Source: Mycolicibacterium fortuitum subsp. fortuitum
GTDB lineage: Bacteria > Actinomycetota > Actinomycetes > Mycobacteriales > Mycobacteriaceae
Assembly (NCBI RefSeq): GCF_022179545.1
Contig: NZ_AP025518.1
Coordinates: 4,092,001-4,156,000, forward strand
Direction: 5' to 3'
DNA length: 64,000 nt
Below the pieces are notes generated by a model that was not told the origin of the DNA, searched no databases, and saw only the letters and a list, made by a program, of their open reading frames with translations. Position 1 is the first letter of the stretch. The number at the start of each line of letters is the position of its first letter. A program made the position numbers and the translations under genes. Positions 28,903-39,069 of this stretch are shown one piece after another.

Positions 28903-28976
28903 AAGCCCCCGGGCGCGTCGTAACGACGCGGCCACGCGAGGGCTTCCGCTATTGGCCCGGGACACTTTCCCCGGGC
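28903..28976 (-). promoter_or_regulatory. Structured 5-prime leader of rne
   Basis: The 289-base gap upstream of rne holds no gene but has clear structure. An outer AAGCCC/GGGCTT pair (28903-28908 with 28939-28944) encloses a CGCGTCG-TAA-CGACGCG hairpin, and the next hairpin is GCCCGGG/CCCGGGC with an 8-base loop (28955-28976). A GATACT hexamer on the minus strand (29140-29135) could be a -10, giving a leader of about 235 bases. Autocontrol by RNase E through its own leader is known in enterobacteria; here it is an inference. Confidence 0.5.
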
Positions 28977-29180
28977 TTGTTGTGGTCTCGCTCCGGGCGG
29001 TTCGCTACCGAACCCACCCGGTGCCTGGCTGAATGATGGCTGGACGGCCCGCGCCGCACCGGATTGCGGTGGTCGCGCTCGTCGAAGTCTTCATTCGGGT
29101 GTTCAGCCTCGGTTAAGGCTGGCTACCCGCAACCAGTATCCCACATCACTGACGCGGTACAGACCAGACTGCGAGAAGGT

Positions 29181-29603
29181 TTATCCGGCGGAGGCTTCGC
29201 CAGGGAACCACAGGGCGATCTCACGGGCCGCCGACTCCGGCGAATCCGATCCGTGCACGAGGTTGTCCTGGGTCACGAGCGCGAAGTCACCGCGGATGGT
29301 GCCGGGCACCGCTTTCTCCACCGGGTCGGTGCCGCCGGCGATCTGCCGGAACGCCGCGATCGCGCGCGGGCCCTCCACGATGGCGGCGACGACGGGTCCG
29401 GAGGTGATGAACTCCAGCAGCGAGTCGAAGAACGGCTTGCCGTCGTGCTCGGCGTAGTGCTGCTTGGCCAGCTCGACGCTGACGTTCTTCAGTTCCAGCG
29501 CGGCCAGGGTCAGGCCCTTGCGCTCGATCCGGGCGAGGATCTCCCCGACCAGGTGGCGCTGTACGCCGTCGGGCTTGATCAGGACAAGGGTCTGCTCAGT
29601 CAC
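29181..29603 (-). CDS. ndk: Nucleoside diphosphate kinase
   Basis: The enzyme balances nucleoside triphosphate pools by phosphotransfer through an active-site His, seen in [20 protein letters not shown]. The N-terminus reads [22 protein letters not shown] chose the GTG at 29603, giving 140 residues; family members are 136-150. The frame is open upstream to 29726 only as a shadow. It lies downstream of the DUF4233 gene across 85 bases. Confidence 0.96.
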   Translation of the reverse strand: MTEQTLVLIKPDGVQRHLVGEILARIERKGLTLAALELKNVSVELAKQHYAEHDGKPFFDSLLEFITSGPVVAAIVEGPRAIAAFRQIAGGTDPVEKAVPGTIRGDFALVTQDNLVHGSDSPESAAREIALWFPGEASAG

Positions 29604-29688
29604 GAGCAGAGAGCGTACCGGTCGGTAACCGCGCTGCGCCATTTCGGTACCCCGAGCGATCCCGCACTGCGGCGCAGCTACCGCACGG

Positions 29689-30108
29689 CTATTCGCTGGA
29701 CGGTTGCTGACCGGGCAGCAGGCCACGGTCCTGCCTGCGTTTGACCTCGCGTCGTAGGTACACGATCAGCAGCCAGACCACGGCGAAGATCACACCGATG
29801 AAGCCGATCGCCCCGTGGATGAACGCCCCGGCGACCACCACCAGCTGGACTCCGAGATTCGCCCAGATGGCCCACGGGCGACCCTGCAACCCCGACATCA
29901 GGATCAATACGACGGCCAGTCCGATCACGAATCCGCCCGAGGTCCACGTCAGCCCTGCACCGCTGACACCCACCACCGGCAGCGCCAGCAGTACGACGAT
30001 CGCCTCGAGGATCAGCGTCGCGGCCATCACTCCGCGGAAGCTCTTCCACGGATCGGGAGGTGCCGGCTTGTCGCCAGGGGTCGGATCACTCGGGGTCTGA
30101 TTGGTCAC
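29689..30108 (-). CDS. DUF4233 family membrane protein
   Basis: A 139-residue protein with a Pro-rich N-terminus and four predicted membrane helices between about residues 28 and 120 (for example [20 protein letters not shown] and [16 protein letters not shown]). It matches Rv2446c in position and size. The DUF4233 family is nearly always beside folC in actinobacteria, and here the ATG overlaps the folC stop by four bases. The function is unknown. Confidence 0.85.
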   Translation of the reverse strand: MTNQTPSDPTPGDKPAPPDPWKSFRGVMAATLILEAIVVLLALPVVGVSGAGLTWTSGGFVIGLAVVLILMSGLQGRPWAIWANLGVQLVVVAGAFIHGAIGFIGVIFAVVWLLIVYLRREVKRRQDRGLLPGQQPSSE

Positions 30109-31523
30109 TGTGGGTCCCGTCCGAACAGGGTCCGGGCCGCGCCGGCAGTCACCACCGAACCGGTGATCACCATGCCGGCCCCGGACAGTCCTTCGTCGGC
30201 GCCGGCCTCCTCGACCAGCGCTGTGGCGGTCTCGATGGCATCCGGCAGGGTCGCGGCGGTGATCACCCGATCCTGACCGAATCGTTCCTCGGCCAGCAAC
30301 GCCAGCGACTCGACGTCCATCGCGCGCGGTGAGCCGTTGTGCGTGACCACGATCTGATCGAACACGGGCTCCAGAGCGGTCAGGATGCCGCCGACGTCCT
30401 TGTCCCCCATCACCGACACCACGCCGACCAGGTAGCGGAAATCGAACTCCTGCTGCAGGGTCTGCGCCAACGCGGCCGCGCCGGCGGGATTGTGTGCTGC
30501 GTCGATGAAAACCGTTGGCGCACTACGCATGCGCTCCATACGGCCGGGGCTGCGCACCGACGCGAAGCCGGCCCGGATCGCGTCGACGTCGAGCTGGCGA
30601 TCCGCCCCCGCCCCGAAGAACGCCTCGACCGCGGCCAACGCGAGAACGGCGTTGTGGGCTTGATGCTCACCGTGTAGCGGCAGGAAGATGTCGGAGTACA
30701 CCCCGCTCAGGCCCTGCAACTCCAGCAGTTGCCCGCCGATGGCGACCTGCCTGCTGAGCACGGCGAACTCGGAGTCTTCACGGGCGACGGCCGCATCGGC
30801 GCGCACCGCCTCCGCCAGCAGCACCTCCATGGCCTCCGGAACCTGCTTGGCGATGACCGCCACGGTGTCGGTCGGCACGAGGTCATCGGGCTGCCGGGTG
30901 ATGATGCCCGCCTTCTCGCCCGCGATCTCGGCGATCGTGTCACCGAGGTAGTCGGTGTGGTCGATGCCGATCGGGGTGATGACCGCGACGGGGGCGTTGA
31001 CGACGTTGGTGGCGTCCCAACGGCCTCCCATCCCGACCTCGATGATTCCGACGTCGATGGGCACGTCGGCGAATGCGGCGAACGCCATCGCGGTCAAGAC
31101 CTCGAACTTGCTCATCTTGGGGCCGCCCGCGGCTTCGGACTGCTGGTCCACCAGATGCACGAACGGTTCGATCTCGCGATAGGTCTCGACGTAGCGAGCC
31201 GGGGTGATGGGCATTCCGTCGATCGAGATGCGCTCGACCGCGGACTGCAGGTGCGGACTGGTGGTGCGGCCCGTACGCCGGTGCAGGGCGACCAACAGGG
31301 CGTCGATGATGCGCGCCACCGACGTCTTGCCGTTGGTCCCGGCGACGTGAATCGACGGGTAGGCCTTCTGCGGCGAGCCCAGCAGTTCCAGCAGCGCCGC
31401 GATCCGCGCGGTGCTGGGATCCAGCTTGGTCTCGGGCCATCGCTGGTCGAGCAGGTGCTCCACCTGCAACAGCGCGGCGACCTCGTCCGGTGTCGGAACT
31501 GGATCAGCGACCGGATCGGTCAT
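30105..31523 (-). CDS. folC: Folylpolyglutamate/dihydrofolate synthase
   Basis: FolC adds glutamates to folates and can also form dihydrofolate. The 472-residue Mur-ligase-fold protein has the ATP loop [19 protein letters not shown], the [16 protein letters not shown] segment, and [14 protein letters not shown]. Its start overlaps the valS stop by four bases and its stop overlaps DUF4233, so valS-folC-DUF4233 is one tightly coupled unit, perhaps with ndk. Confidence 0.95.
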   Translation of the reverse strand: MTDPVADPVPTPDEVAALLQVEHLLDQRWPETKLDPSTARIAALLELLGSPQKAYPSIHVAGTNGKTSVARIIDALLVALHRRTGRTTSPHLQSAVERISIDGMPITPARYVETYREIEPFVHLVDQQSEAAGGPKMSKFEVLTAMAFAAFADVPIDVGIIEVGMGGRWDATNVVNAPVAVITPIGIDHTDYLGDTIAEIAGEKAGIITRQPDDLVPTDTVAVIAKQVPEAMEVLLAEAVRADAAVAREDSEFAVLSRQVAIGGQLLELQGLSGVYSDIFLPLHGEHQAHNAVLALAAVEAFFGAGADRQLDVDAIRAGFASVRSPGRMERMRSAPTVFIDAAHNPAGAAALAQTLQQEFDFRYLVGVVSVMGDKDVGGILTALEPVFDQIVVTHNGSPRAMDVESLALLAEERFGQDRVITAATLPDAIETATALVEEAGADEGLSGAGMVITGSVVTAGAARTLFGRDPQ

Positions 31524-34174
31524 CGGGGCAGCCCGGCCAGGCGTGCGGTGATCCGCTCGACCTCTTCGGTGGCCAGCTGCTGGCGGCCGCGGATCTTGTC
31601 GACAACATTCTCGGGCGCCTTGGCCAGGAAGGCCTCGTTGCCGAGTTTGGCCGTCGTGGTGGCCAGTTCCTTCTGCGCGGCGGCCAGGTCCTTCTCCAGC
31701 CGGCGACGCTCGGCCGCCACATCGACGGTGCCCGAGGTGTCCACCTCGACCAGCACCGTGGCCTGGGTCAGACGCACCTCGACCGAAGCCGACGGAGCGA
31801 ATCCGTCACCCGCGTCGGTCAACCACGCCAGCGCGGTGACCGCCGGCAGTTGCTCGGTCAGGCCGGCCTCGGCGACCGCCGACAGCCTGGCCGGAACCCG
31901 CTGGCGGTCGGCCAGGCCCTGGTCGCTGCGGAAGCGACGCACCTCGGTGATCAGCTTCTGCATATCGGCAATGTGTTGCGCCGCAACAGGATCGAGCGAG
32001 ATACCGGAAGCCTGCGGCCACTGCGCGATGACGATCGACTCACCGTCGGTGAGCGTCTTCCACAGCGTCTCGGTGACGAACGGCATGACCGGGTGCAGCA
32101 GCTTGAGCAGGGCATCGAGCACGAAGGCCAGCACCGCGGTCGTGTGCGTGACACCCTCGGTCAATTGCACCTTGGCCAGCTCCACGTACCAGTCGCAGAA
32201 CTCGTCCCAGGCGAAGTGGTAGAGCGATTCACAGGCCCGGCTGAACTCGTAGCTGTCGAGCGCGGTGTCCACCTCGGCGCGAACCTCTTCGAGGCGTCCG
32301 AGGATCCAGCGGTCGGCATCGGTCAGGTCGGCCGTTGCGGGCAGCGGAGCCGGAGCCGCACCGTTCATCAACGCGAATCGCGTCGCATTGAACAGCTTGG
32401 TGGCGAAATTGCGGGAGGCCCTGGCGTGGTCCTCACCGATGGACAGGTCACCGCCGGGGCTGGCGCCGCGCGCCAGGGTGAACCGCAGTGCGTCGGCACC
32501 GAACTTCTCCACCCAGTCCAACGGATCGATGCCGTTGCCGCGCGACTTGCTCATCTTGCGGCCGAACTCGTCACGGATCAGGCCGTGCAGGAAGACGTTC
32601 TGGAACGGGACCTGCGGGGCTCGCGCCCCGTCGAACGTGATGGCCGGATCGTCGCCGACGAAGGTGCCGAACATCATCATCCGGGCCACCCAGAAGAACA
32701 GGATGTCGTAGCCGGTGACCAGCACCGAGGTCGGATAGAACTTGGCCAGATCCGGGGTGTGGTCGGGCCAGCCCATGGTGGAGAACGGCCACAGCGCCGA
32801 GGAGAACCAGGTGTCGAGCACGTCGGGGTCCTGCTCCCAGCCGGCCGGCGGGGTCTCGTCGGGGCCGACGCACACCGTCTCGCCGTTGGGGCCGTGCCAG
32901 ATCGGGATCCGGTGGCCCCACCACAACTGCCGCGAGATGCACCAGTCGTGCATGTTGTCCACCCAGGCGAACCACCGCGGCTCCAAGCTCGGCGGATGAA
33001 TCACGGTGTCGCCGTTGCGCACCGCATCGCCGGCCGCCTTGGCCAAGCCGTCCACCTTGACCCACCACTGCAGCGAAAGTCGCGGTTCGATGGGTTCGCC
33101 GCTGCGCTCAGAATGGCCGACACTGTGCAGGTACGGCCGCTTCTCCGCGACGATCCGCCCCTGTTCGGCCAGCGCCTCGCGGACCTTGACCCGGGCCTCG
33201 AACCGGTCCATGCCGTCGAATTGCGTTCCGGTGTCGGCGATCCGGCCCTTGGCGTCCATGATGGTGGGCATCGGAAGCTGGTGGCGCAGCCCGATCTCGA
33301 AGTCATTCGGGTCGTGTGCAGGGGTGACTTTGACTGCGCCGGTGCCGAATTCGGGATCGACGTGGGTGTCGGCCACGATGGTCATCTCGTGCTCGACGAA
33401 CGGGTGCGGCAGGGTCTTGCCGACCAGGTGGCGGTACCGCTCGTCGTCGGGGTGCACCGCGATCGCGGTATCACCGAGCATGGTCTCCACGCGGGTGGTT
33501 GCCACGATGATGTGGGGCTCGTCATCGTTCATCGAGCCGTAACGGAACGAGACCAGCTCGCCTTCGACGTCCTCGTACTTCACCTCGAGGTCGCTGATCG
33601 CGGTCTCCAGCACCGGCGACCAGTTCACCAACCGCTCGGCCTGGTAGATCAGCCCGGCGTCGAAGAGTCGCTTGAAAATCGTGCGGACCGCGCGCGACAG
33701 GCCCTCGTCCATGGTGAAGCGGTCGCGGCTCCAGTCCACGCCGTCACCGAGGCGGCGCATCTGCCCGCCGATGGTGCCGCCGGACTCACGCTTCCAGTCC
33801 CAGACCTTCTCGACGAACAGCTCACGGCCGAAGTCTTCCTTGGTCTTGCCGTCAGCGGCCAGCTGCTTTTCCACCACGGTCTGGGTGGCGATGCCGGCAT
33901 GGTCCATGCCCGGCAACCACAGCACCTCATATCCCTGCATCCGCTTACGCCGGGTCAGGGCATCCATCAGGGTGTGGTCGAGCGCGTGGCCCATGTGCAG
34001 GCTGCCGGTCACGTTCGGCGGCGGCAGCACGATCGAATACGGCGGCTTTTCGCTGGCCGGATCGGCGGTGAAGTATCCGGCATCCACCCAGCCCTGGTAC
34101 AGCTCGGCTTCTACCGCAGCCGGATCCCAGGATTTGGGGAGGGCATCGGCACGGTTGTCAGGGGTGGGAGTCAC
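31520..34174 (-). CDS. valS: Valyl-tRNA synthetase
   Basis: An 884-residue class I aminoacyl-tRNA synthetase. The HIGH motif is [18 protein letters not shown], the KMSKS loop is [13 protein letters not shown], and a C-terminal coiled-coil arm ([27 protein letters not shown]) is characteristic of ValRS. The editing (CP1) domain is complete. A terminator-like hairpin separates it from the DUF937 gene upstream. Confidence 0.97.
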   Translation of the reverse strand: MTPTPDNRADALPKSWDPAAVEAELYQGWVDAGYFTADPASEKPPYSIVLPPPNVTGSLHMGHALDHTLMDALTRRKRMQGYEVLWLPGMDHAGIATQTVVEKQLAADGKTKEDFGRELFVEKVWDWKRESGGTIGGQMRRLGDGVDWSRDRFTMDEGLSRAVRTIFKRLFDAGLIYQAERLVNWSPVLETAISDLEVKYEDVEGELVSFRYGSMNDDEPHIIVATTRVETMLGDTAIAVHPDDERYRHLVGKTLPHPFVEHEMTIVADTHVDPEFGTGAVKVTPAHDPNDFEIGLRHQLPMPTIMDAKGRIADTGTQFDGMDRFEARVKVREALAEQGRIVAEKRPYLHSVGHSERSGEPIEPRLSLQWWVKVDGLAKAAGDAVRNGDTVIHPPSLEPRWFAWVDNMHDWCISRQLWWGHRIPIWHGPNGETVCVGPDETPPAGWEQDPDVLDTWFSSALWPFSTMGWPDHTPDLAKFYPTSVLVTGYDILFFWVARMMMFGTFVGDDPAITFDGARAPQVPFQNVFLHGLIRDEFGRKMSKSRGNGIDPLDWVEKFGADALRFTLARGASPGGDLSIGEDHARASRNFATKLFNATRFALMNGAAPAPLPATADLTDADRWILGRLEEVRAEVDTALDSYEFSRACESLYHFAWDEFCDWYVELAKVQLTEGVTHTTAVLAFVLDALLKLLHPVMPFVTETLWKTLTDGESIVIAQWPQASGISLDPVAAQHIADMQKLITEVRRFRSDQGLADRQRVPARLSAVAEAGLTEQLPAVTALAWLTDAGDGFAPSASVEVRLTQATVLVEVDTSGTVDVAAERRRLEKDLAAAQKELATTTAKLGNEAFLAKAPENVVDKIRGRQQLATEEVERITARLAGLPR

Positions 34175-34211
34175 CGAGCCATTCTAAGAAGGACGTGCAC
34201 TGAAACGCGAA

Positions 34212-34251
34212 AGCCCCCGATGCCCGGTGCGTTCGCTGGGCGTCGGGGGCT
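34212..34251 (-). terminator. Terminator downstream of the DUF937 gene
   Basis: AGCCCCCGA-t-GCCC (34212-34225) pairs with GGGC-g-TCGGGGGCT (34238-34251): 13 pairs plus a T-G internal pair. On the minus strand the stem is followed by TTTCGCGTTT, so this resembles a classic intrinsic terminator between the DUF937 gene and valS. Confidence 0.75.
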
Positions 34252-34271
34252 CTCGAGCAGGAGCTTGGGGC

Positions 34272-34892
34272 TTACTTCTTGCCGCCCAGCAGGCCGCCGA
34301 GGATTTCACCGATGGCGTTGCCCTGGCCACCGCCGCCGCCGAGCACGCTGCCCAGGATGCTGCCGAGCGGGTTGTTGTTGCCGCCGCCACCGCCGGCCGC
34401 GCCACCGAGGATGCTGCCGAGGATGTCCCCCAGTCCACCGCCGGAAGCCTGCGGCTGCGGGGCCGACTGTGCCGGCGTGTTCTGCTGCGCGAACTGCTTG
34501 CCGATGTAGGCCAGCACGATCGGCGCCAGGATCGGCAACAGCTGCTTGATCAGGCTGCTGTTGCCGCCGGCACCGGAGCCGGCCAACGCCGAGGCGACCT
34601 GGTTGCTGTCGTTGCCGCCGAAGATCTTCGAGACGATCTGGTTGCCCTCGTTGGCGTCGACCTGGTCAACGCTCACGCCACCGTCGAGCAGCCCGCTGGC
34701 ACCCTGCGCGGTGACCGCGGACTCGAGGTCGCTCGAATCGATGCTGTCCGCTTGCACGTTCTCCGCCACGCCGCCGACCAGGGCCGGAACCAGCGTCTTG
34801 ATGGCGGCGTTCACCTCGCCTTCATCTGCGCCGAGCTTGCTGGCGATATCCGCCACGGGGATCTGAGCGAAAAGTTCGTCGAGACCGGCCAT
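34272..34892 (-). CDS. DUF937 domain protein with Gly-rich tail
   Basis: A 206-residue protein of the DUF937 family. The N-terminal 140 residues are alpha-helical (ADEGEVNAAIKTLVPALVGG, then SSLIKQLLPILAPIVLAYIGK). The tail is made of repeats of the type [18 protein letters not shown] / LGSILGSVLGGGGGQG, ending LGGLLGGKK. It has no signal peptide. The function is unknown; relatives are abundant small proteins in actinobacteria. It has its own terminator and so is probably monocistronic. Confidence 0.82.
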   Translation of the reverse strand: MAGLDELFAQIPVADIASKLGADEGEVNAAIKTLVPALVGGVAENVQADSIDSSDLESAVTAQGASGLLDGGVSVDQVDANEGNQIVSKIFGGNDSNQVASALAGSGAGGNSSLIKQLLPILAPIVLAYIGKQFAQQNTPAQSAPQPQASGGGLGDILGSILGGAAGGGGGNNNPLGSILGSVLGGGGGQGNAIGEILGGLLGGKK

Positions 34893-35007
34893 TGTTCATC
34901 CCATCTTCGTTGCTGGCGTACTGAAAGTCGTCGGCACCGACACTAGTCGAATCTGATCTTGTGCCACAGGTGTTCGGCGCAGGCCGAGTCCATCGTGTGG
35001 CACCGGC

Positions 35008-36258
35008 TCAGCTCAGTGCGGTGGTTTGCAGCGTCACCCCCGCCGCCGGTAGACGGGTGAGCAGCACGTCCCCCATCGCGGCCACCGGTGTCAGCACACC
35101 GTGCCGTTCCGACAGTGCGTCGCGATCGGTAGCCAGGGCGAGGCCGCATTCGCCGAGCAGTACCGCCGTCGACTTGTATCCCGGATCGCCTTGCTGGGCC
35201 ATGGTTGTCATGTAGCGCGCACCCGATGTCGTCGTGGTGTAGGTCTCGACGCGGTAGTGGCCCCGCTCGCGGGCCCGCTCGCTGGGGCCGGTTCCCGGCT
35301 TCGGAGCCAGCTTCGAAACCAAGCCGCTCGGCAGCCGATTGAAGTAACGGCCACCCACCCCGAGGGTGAATGTGTTGGCACCGGTGACCGCGGCCGCCGC
35401 CAGGGGCGCGGCAGGTGAGCGGCCGAGGCTCATCTGCTCGGCGTACTCGAACCGACGGCCGTACGCATAGTCCAGTAATGCGTTGCTACGCCGGACGATT
35501 CGGGTATTCGGTGCAGCCATCGCAAAAGCGCCGGTCCAGTAACCGGCGAGCTCGGGCGCGATCTCACCACCGCGGCGCCACCGCACGTCGGGCTGAGCAC
35601 CGAGTTCGGGCTCGGCACCGCGGTCGGGGCTGAGGGTGTACGGATCGTTCATCAGCGCTCTGGCCTCGGGGTCTGACGACAGCGTGTCGAGCAGTTCCAG
35701 CATCGAGGCCACCGTGCCGCCCGAGACGCCGCCGGAGAAACTGCGCACCACCAGGTTGGTGTCCCCGAGTTCGCCCGCACCGTCGGCGAGTGCCTGTTGA
35801 TACAGCGCATAAACCGTGAGATCTGATGGCACCGAATCGAATCCGCACGAATGGACGATCCGCGCACCCGTGTCGACGGCCTGCTTGTGGTGCAGGTCGA
35901 TGCTGTCGCGGATGAATGTCGTCTCACCGGTGAGGTCGGCGTAGTCGGTGCCGGCCGCGGCGCACGCCGCCACCAACGGCATTCCGTAACGGGCGTAGGG
36001 GCCCACCGTCGTCACCACCACCTGAGTGCGCGCGGCCATCGCGTCGAGGGAGGCTTGCGAGGTGGCGTCGGCGGTGACCAGCGGCCACGATTGCGCGCTG
36101 GACCCCAGGCCGTCGCGGATCGCCCGCAAGCGCTCCTCGGAACGGCCGGCCAGGGCGATTCGGGCCGCTCCCCCGGCTCTGGCCAGGTATTCGGCGGTCA
36201 GTTTTCCGGCGAATCCCGTGGCGCCGTACAGCACCAGATCAAACTCACGCTGCGTCAC
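35008..36258 (-). CDS. Saccharopine dehydrogenase-like trans-acting enoyl reductase homologue
   Basis: A 416-residue Rossmann-fold protein with LVLYGATGFAGKLTAEYLAR at the N-terminus and VVVTTVGPYARYGMPLVAACA, the signature of the mycobacterial saccharopine-dehydrogenase-like group that includes Rv2449c and the trans-acting enoyl reductase Rv2953 of phthiocerol synthesis. No polyketide synthase is adjacent, so a lipid role is inferred only from family. It follows the S9 peptidase gene by 10 bases and is likely co-transcribed. Confidence 0.82.
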   Translation of the reverse strand: MTQREFDLVLYGATGFAGKLTAEYLARAGGAARIALAGRSEERLRAIRDGLGSSAQSWPLVTADATSQASLDAMAARTQVVVTTVGPYARYGMPLVAACAAAGTDYADLTGETTFIRDSIDLHHKQAVDTGARIVHSCGFDSVPSDLTVYALYQQALADGAGELGDTNLVVRSFSGGVSGGTVASMLELLDTLSSDPEARALMNDPYTLSPDRGAEPELGAQPDVRWRRGGEIAPELAGYWTGAFAMAAPNTRIVRRSNALLDYAYGRRFEYAEQMSLGRSPAAPLAAAAVTGANTFTLGVGGRYFNRLPSGLVSKLAPKPGTGPSERARERGHYRVETYTTTTSGARYMTTMAQQGDPGYKSTAVLLGECGLALATDRDALSERHGVLTPVAAMGDVLLTRLPAAGVTLQTTALS

Positions 36259-36268
36259 GATCTCGACG

Positions 36269-38236
36269 CTACCCGAGCAGTTCGGGCAGCTGCACCGGTT
36301 CGTCCCGGAGGTGCTCAGCCAGGAACGCGATCACCACCTGGTACCAGATCTTGGCGTGCTGCGGTGAGAGCACCCAGTGGTTCTCCGTCGGGTAATACAG
36401 GAACCGGTGTGGGCTGTCTCCGTTCTCGTCGGTGGGCAGCCGCGAGTGGGTGAGCAGCTCGTACCACAGCCGCAACGCCTCGCCGATCGGTACGCGATAG
36501 TCCTTATCGCCGTGGATGACCAGCATCGGAGTGGCGATGTCCCCGACGAACCGGTGCGGTGAATTGTGCTGGGCCATCTCGGGTGTCATTTCCCGAGCCC
36601 ACCAGTAGGCACCGTCGGTGGTGGGCCCGAACTGGTCGAGCGCCCACAGGCTGGCATGGGTGACGATCGCCTTGAACCGCTCGGTGTGCCCGGCTATCCA
36701 GTTCGCCATGTAGCCGCCGAACGATCCCCCCATCGCCGCGGTACGGGAGGCGTCGATGCGCGGGTGTGCACACGCGGCGTCGGTGGCCGCCATCAGGTCG
36801 GTATACGGCTCGGCGCCCCAGGCACCCCAGCCGCGTGCGATGAAGTCCTGCCCGTAACCGGTGGACAGACCCGGGTCGGGCATCAGTACCGCGTAGCCCT
36901 GGGCGGTGAGCAGCCACGGGTTCCACCGCCAGTGCCAGCTGTTCCAGCTGCCCAACGGCCCGCCGTGGATCCACAACACCAGCGGGGCCGGCTCGTCGCC
37001 TTCCGGCAGGGTCAGCCAGGAACGGATCGGCGTGCCGTCGGCAGCGGTCGCGGTCACCTCGGTCAGGGTGCCGGGCAGTTCTGGCGCATCGAAGCACGGG
37101 AGTTCGGTGACGGTGCCGTCCGGATCGATGCGGACCGGATGCGGCGGCACGGCATAGGAGCTGCGCAGCGCATAGATCACCCCACCGGGCGCGGGCCGGA
37201 CGTCGGTGTACGTGAAATCGTCGTCGGTGATCCTGGCGACGGCGCCGGACCTCGGGTCGACGCAGAAGATCGGGCCGCGGCCGCCGTCATCGGCTGTCAC
37301 GATCAACGTCGACGAATCCGCCGACCACGCCACCGAAGACGGCCAGCGATCCCACTCCCCGGCCAGCTCTACCACGTCCTGTCCGAACCGCATGCAGCAC
37401 AGCGTGATCCGCGGTGCGGAGGTCGGCGTGGAATGGGTCTCGCGGGTGAATGCCACCGCGGTGCAGTCCGGCGCGATCACGGGATGGTCCAGGTCCACTC
37501 CCGGCTCTTCTACGAGCGTGGTGCGCTCGCCGCCGGCTCGGTCGATGCGCACCAAAGCCAGTCGCACCTCCGTGCCCGGTCCCTGGACCCGCCATGAGGT
37601 GACCAGGAACGCGCCGTCGGCGCTGAGGTCGAATGTGGTCTCACGCAACGCCGCACCCGGATCGGGGGCCAGATCCCGTCGTCCGTCGGCGTCGAAGATG
37701 TGGGGTTGGTCCGGGCCGAGATCGTGGTCCCAGTGCCGAACCGGATAGCCGGTGTGCAGGATCGCCGACACCTTGGTGTCCTTGCGTGCCTCGCGCCGGA
37801 CCTTGTCGTCGTCAACCCCGTCCGACGACGGCAACAGGGGCGCGGCCACCAGCGTGGCCTCGGCAGCCCGAGCGCTCACCGCACCGGTGACTCCACCGGG
37901 CATGGACAGGACCTCGAACGCCTCACCGCCGGCCGCCGGCAGCTGCCACAGGGCCGCGGGCGGTCTGTCCTCGCCCTCACCGGGGCGCACCGCGATGAAC
38001 AGCAGATCACCGCCGGCCGTGAATACGGGCGCGGACTCCCCTTTGACCCCGTGGGTGAGCCGGCGCGCTGGTTCGGTGCCGTCGGGGTCCAATTCCCATA
38101 TCGCGCTGACGAATTCGGTTCGCTTGTCGTTGAGTGTGCTCACGGTCGTGACCACCCTGGAGCCATCGGGTGACACCGCAAGACCTGACACGCGGGGCAG
38201 CGAGAGATAGTCGTCCAGATCGTCGAACACGGTCAT
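36269..38236 (-). CDS. S9 family prolyl oligopeptidase-like serine peptidase
   Basis: The 655-residue protein has an N-terminal beta-propeller (LAVSPDGSRVVTTVS and similar WD-like blades) and a C-terminal alpha/beta-hydrolase. The catalytic triad is Ser in MGGSFGGYMANW, Asp in HGDKDYRVP and His in PTENHWVLS. It is of the acylaminoacyl-peptidase (S9C) type. No signal peptide is seen, so it acts in the cytoplasm. I chose the ATG at 38236 (MTVFDDLDDYLSLP) rather than the one ten codons upstream. Confidence 0.87.
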   Translation of the reverse strand: MTVFDDLDDYLSLPRVSGLAVSPDGSRVVTTVSTLNDKRTEFVSAIWELDPDGTEPARRLTHGVKGESAPVFTAGGDLLFIAVRPGEGEDRPPAALWQLPAAGGEAFEVLSMPGGVTGAVSARAAEATLVAAPLLPSSDGVDDDKVRREARKDTKVSAILHTGYPVRHWDHDLGPDQPHIFDADGRRDLAPDPGAALRETTFDLSADGAFLVTSWRVQGPGTEVRLALVRIDRAGGERTTLVEEPGVDLDHPVIAPDCTAVAFTRETHSTPTSAPRITLCCMRFGQDVVELAGEWDRWPSSVAWSADSSTLIVTADDGGRGPIFCVDPRSGAVARITDDDFTYTDVRPAPGGVIYALRSSYAVPPHPVRIDPDGTVTELPCFDAPELPGTLTEVTATAADGTPIRSWLTLPEGDEPAPLVLWIHGGPLGSWNSWHWRWNPWLLTAQGYAVLMPDPGLSTGYGQDFIARGWGAWGAEPYTDLMAATDAACAHPRIDASRTAAMGGSFGGYMANWIAGHTERFKAIVTHASLWALDQFGPTTDGAYWWAREMTPEMAQHNSPHRFVGDIATPMLVIHGDKDYRVPIGEALRLWYELLTHSRLPTDENGDSPHRFLYYPTENHWVLSPQHAKIWYQVVIAFLAEHLRDEPVQLPELLG

Positions 38237-38321
38237 GGCTGTCCACCGTAATGGCGCGGCCCGCACCGGAGTCCGGTACGGGCCGCGTCCCTGCCTGTTC
38301 TAAGTGTTCTTCACCGGCCGG

Positions 38322-38933
38322 TCAGACCACTTCGGTGATCTGGCCGGTGACGTCTGCTCGCACCTGCTTGCTGCTGCGCTCGCCCTGGACGTTGATGAAC
38401 ATGATCACGTTGGCGTCGAACGGGATGTTGCGTTTGATGCTCACGGTCTGGACCTCACCGCCCTTTACTTCGCTCGCGGCGACGGCACCTTCGATCGCCT
38501 TCGCGATCGCGCTGGTCGGCACGTCGCTGATCGCGAACAGGTTCTGCTGCAGCGCCTCGGTGTCTTCGTCGTAGTCGATCGGGCGGGATGCTCCGACCGT
38601 CCCCGAGGTGTAGCTCCACTGGTTGAGTTCGGTCGGCGCGTTCGGGTCGATCGCCTCCACGGACAGCACACCCGGTGCGATGCTGACCTCGACGACCTGC
38701 ATCGGGTTGGCGCCGACCTTGTCGGAGATCGCCGCATAGGCGTTGTCGATGCCCTCGGCGGTGAACAGGTTGCCCGAGACCGCTTCGGTGATCTTCTCGG
38801 TACCCGAAGAGACGACCTTCTCGGCCGCGCCGGCGGCCGCGTCCCTGATATCGGTAACCTTCGAGCAACCGCTCAATGCGGAGACGGCAAAGACCGCGGC
38901 GCTCAGTGCGACGCCGAAGCGGGTGAGTTTCAT
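38322..38933 (-). CDS. Secreted lipoprotein of unknown function
   Basis: A 203-residue lipoprotein. The signal peptide MKLTRFGVALSAAVFAVSA ends in the lipobox LSGC, so the mature protein should be lipid-anchored at Cys near residue 23. The rest (TDIRDAAAGAAEKVVSSG onward) has no domain I recognise. The ATG at 38933 is preceded by GAGAGG and gives the clean signal peptide, so it is preferred to longer starts. It is divergent from the FAD monooxygenase. Confidence 0.8.
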   Translation of the reverse strand: MKLTRFGVALSAAVFAVSALSGCSKVTDIRDAAAGAAEKVVSSGTEKITEAVSGNLFTAEGIDNAYAAISDKVGANPMQVVEVSIAPGVLSVEAIDPNAPTELNQWSYTSGTVGASRPIDYDEDTEALQQNLFAISDVPTSAIAKAIEGAVAASEVKGGEVQTVSIKRNIPFDANVIMFINVQGERSSKQVRADVTGQITEVV

Positions 38934-39069
38934 CGGACCTCTCGTTCTTTCCATCCCGGCGATACCAGCCGGGTATCTCTGTACACACACTGTGAGAACG
39001 CTGGAAGGCTACCGATCCCAACTCAGGGCAAGGTGACTCACCCGCAACTTGCCCGGTTACATTCGACCG

